This document shows, piece by piece, positions 63,568 through 64,000 of a stretch of 64,000 nt of DNA. The notes beneath the pieces were generated by a model. The model did no database searches. It was not told where the DNA came from and saw nothing but the letters and a program-made list of their open reading frames with translations. Source of the DNA: Bacillus sp. RAR_GA_16 (GTDB lineage: Bacteria > Bacillota > Bacilli > Bacillales > Guptibacillaceae); the NCBI RefSeq assembly GCF_020165985.1, contig NZ_JAIUKZ010000010.1, forward strand, positions 1 through 64,000, given 5' to 3'. The translations under genes and the position numbers were made by a program. Positions within the stretch are counted from its first letter, which is position 1. The number at the start of each line of letters is the position of its first letter.

Positions 63568-64000
63568 ATGAAAAAATCAACTTTTCTCGTTTTTGTTATG
63601 GTTTATCTTCTCTTTAGTATTTCTGGTTTCCTATTTCCGTTTGATGCGGATTGGTATCGTACACTGTCAAAGCCTGATTGGACTCCTGATGGCTCTGTGA
63701 TTGGCATGATTTGGGCTATCCTCTTCGGTTTTATTGCGTTATCAACAGCAATTGTCTATCAAAAACGTGGATTCGGTCGTCACAATAGTGAGTACATCTC
63801 AATGCTCGGGATCAATTACATATTGAATCAAGCGTTTAGTTACTTACAATTTAATCTCCACGCGCTTTTTGCAACGTTTATGGATGCACTGTTCATCGCC
63901 ATCACGACGCTCCTACTGATCTTCCTTGTTGGGAGACAAAACCGTTTTGCTGGGTGGTTATTGGTTCCTTATTTTCTTTGGACATCATTCGCTACTTATT
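63568..64000 (+). CDS. TspO/MBR family protein (start; cut by window edge)
   Basis: The first 144 codons. The frame begins MKKSTFLVFVMVYLLF at ATG 63568 with AAAGGAGGTGGTGATAAT upstream and shows five hydrophobic segments. WYRTLSKPDWTPDG (about residues 29-42), YILNQAFSYLQFNLHAL (about 84-100, the W/N-x-F type motif of TspO) and LVPYFLWTSFATY near the end are family features. TspO proteins bind porphyrins in the membrane. Neighbours give no functional hint. Confidence 0.85.
   Translation, partial: MKKSTFLVFVMVYLLFSISGFLFPFDADWYRTLSKPDWTPDGSVIGMIWAILFGFIALSTAIVYQKRGFGRHNSEYISMLGINYILNQAFSYLQFNLHALFATFMDALFIAITTLLLIFLVGRQNRFAGWLLVPYFLWTSFATY

Overview
The window reads as a chromosome segment of an aerobic endospore-forming Bacillaceae bacterium (a Bacillus / Alkalihalobacillus / Pseudalkalibacillus-type genome). 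The evidence is spore-coat genes, Gram-positive Spx/YjbH/MecA/CoiA/ComZ genes, a tryptophan T-box, FapR operators, strong AGGAGG ribosome binding sites with many TTG and GTG starts, and a gene order from comZ-fabH-fabF through yjbA-trpS-opp-yjbC-spxA-yjbE-mecA-coiA-pepF-yjbH-yjbI-yjbK-yjbL-relQ-nadK-yjbO-prpE to the yjbQ-like antiporter and fabI that follows the Bacillus subtilis yjb region. The species cannot be fixed from the sequence alone. No rRNA, tRNA or CRISPR array was seen.

Bases 1-21,400 form a spore-surface carbohydrate region. On the minus strand lie a dTDP-rhamnose set (galU, rmlA, rmlB and the start of rmlD at the left edge) and a six-gene operon (two glycosyltransferases, two SDR reductases/epimerases, a UDP-GlcNAc 4,6-dehydratase and a non-hydrolysing UDP-GlcNAc 2-epimerase) that looks like a UDP-L-QuiNAc/FucNAc-type pathway. 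A lone plus-strand glycosyltransferase, a CgeB-like glycosyltransferase and a frameshifted CgeA-like small protein follow. A complete IS256-family element with an 8-bp target duplication separates that small gene from a Cys-rich small protein. Then come a ytcA-ytcB-ytcC-like operon (UDP-glucose dehydrogenase, epimerase, glycosyltransferase), two very acidic proteins, and a CotS/CotSA-type set of kinase-like coat proteins and a glycosyltransferase. UDP-glucose from GalU would feed the dehydrogenase, and the dTDP-rhamnose and amino-sugar branches would feed the glycosyltransferases.

Bases 21,400-55,100 are core functions: fabI, a CPA2 antiporter, mgtE, a rodA-like gene, prpE, a pseudouridine synthase, nadK, relQ, YjbL, CYTH protein YjbK, globin YjbI, the Spx adaptor SpxH, pepF, coiA, mecA, a TerC protein and spxA. 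Next are an RND efflux pair whose membrane-fusion gene carries a one-base frameshift, an acetyltransferase, a DUF4015 protein, an HD hydrolase, the oppABCDF oligopeptide transporter and T-box-controlled trpS.

Bases 55,900-56,680 hold the most unusual feature: a head-to-tail array of six about 120-bp units plus a partial seventh, each folding into the same long hairpin. The paired positions change together between units, and all non-Watson-Crick pairs I found that could be G-U are G-U on the plus strand, which argues for a structured plus-strand RNA. Beyond it are fabF-fabH behind a near-perfect FapR operator, a YppG-like spore protein, comZ, a DinB protein, an SDR-like protein without its catalytic dyad, an FAD oxidoreductase, an alpha/beta-hydrolase-like protein without its nucleophile, and the start of a TspO gene at the right edge.
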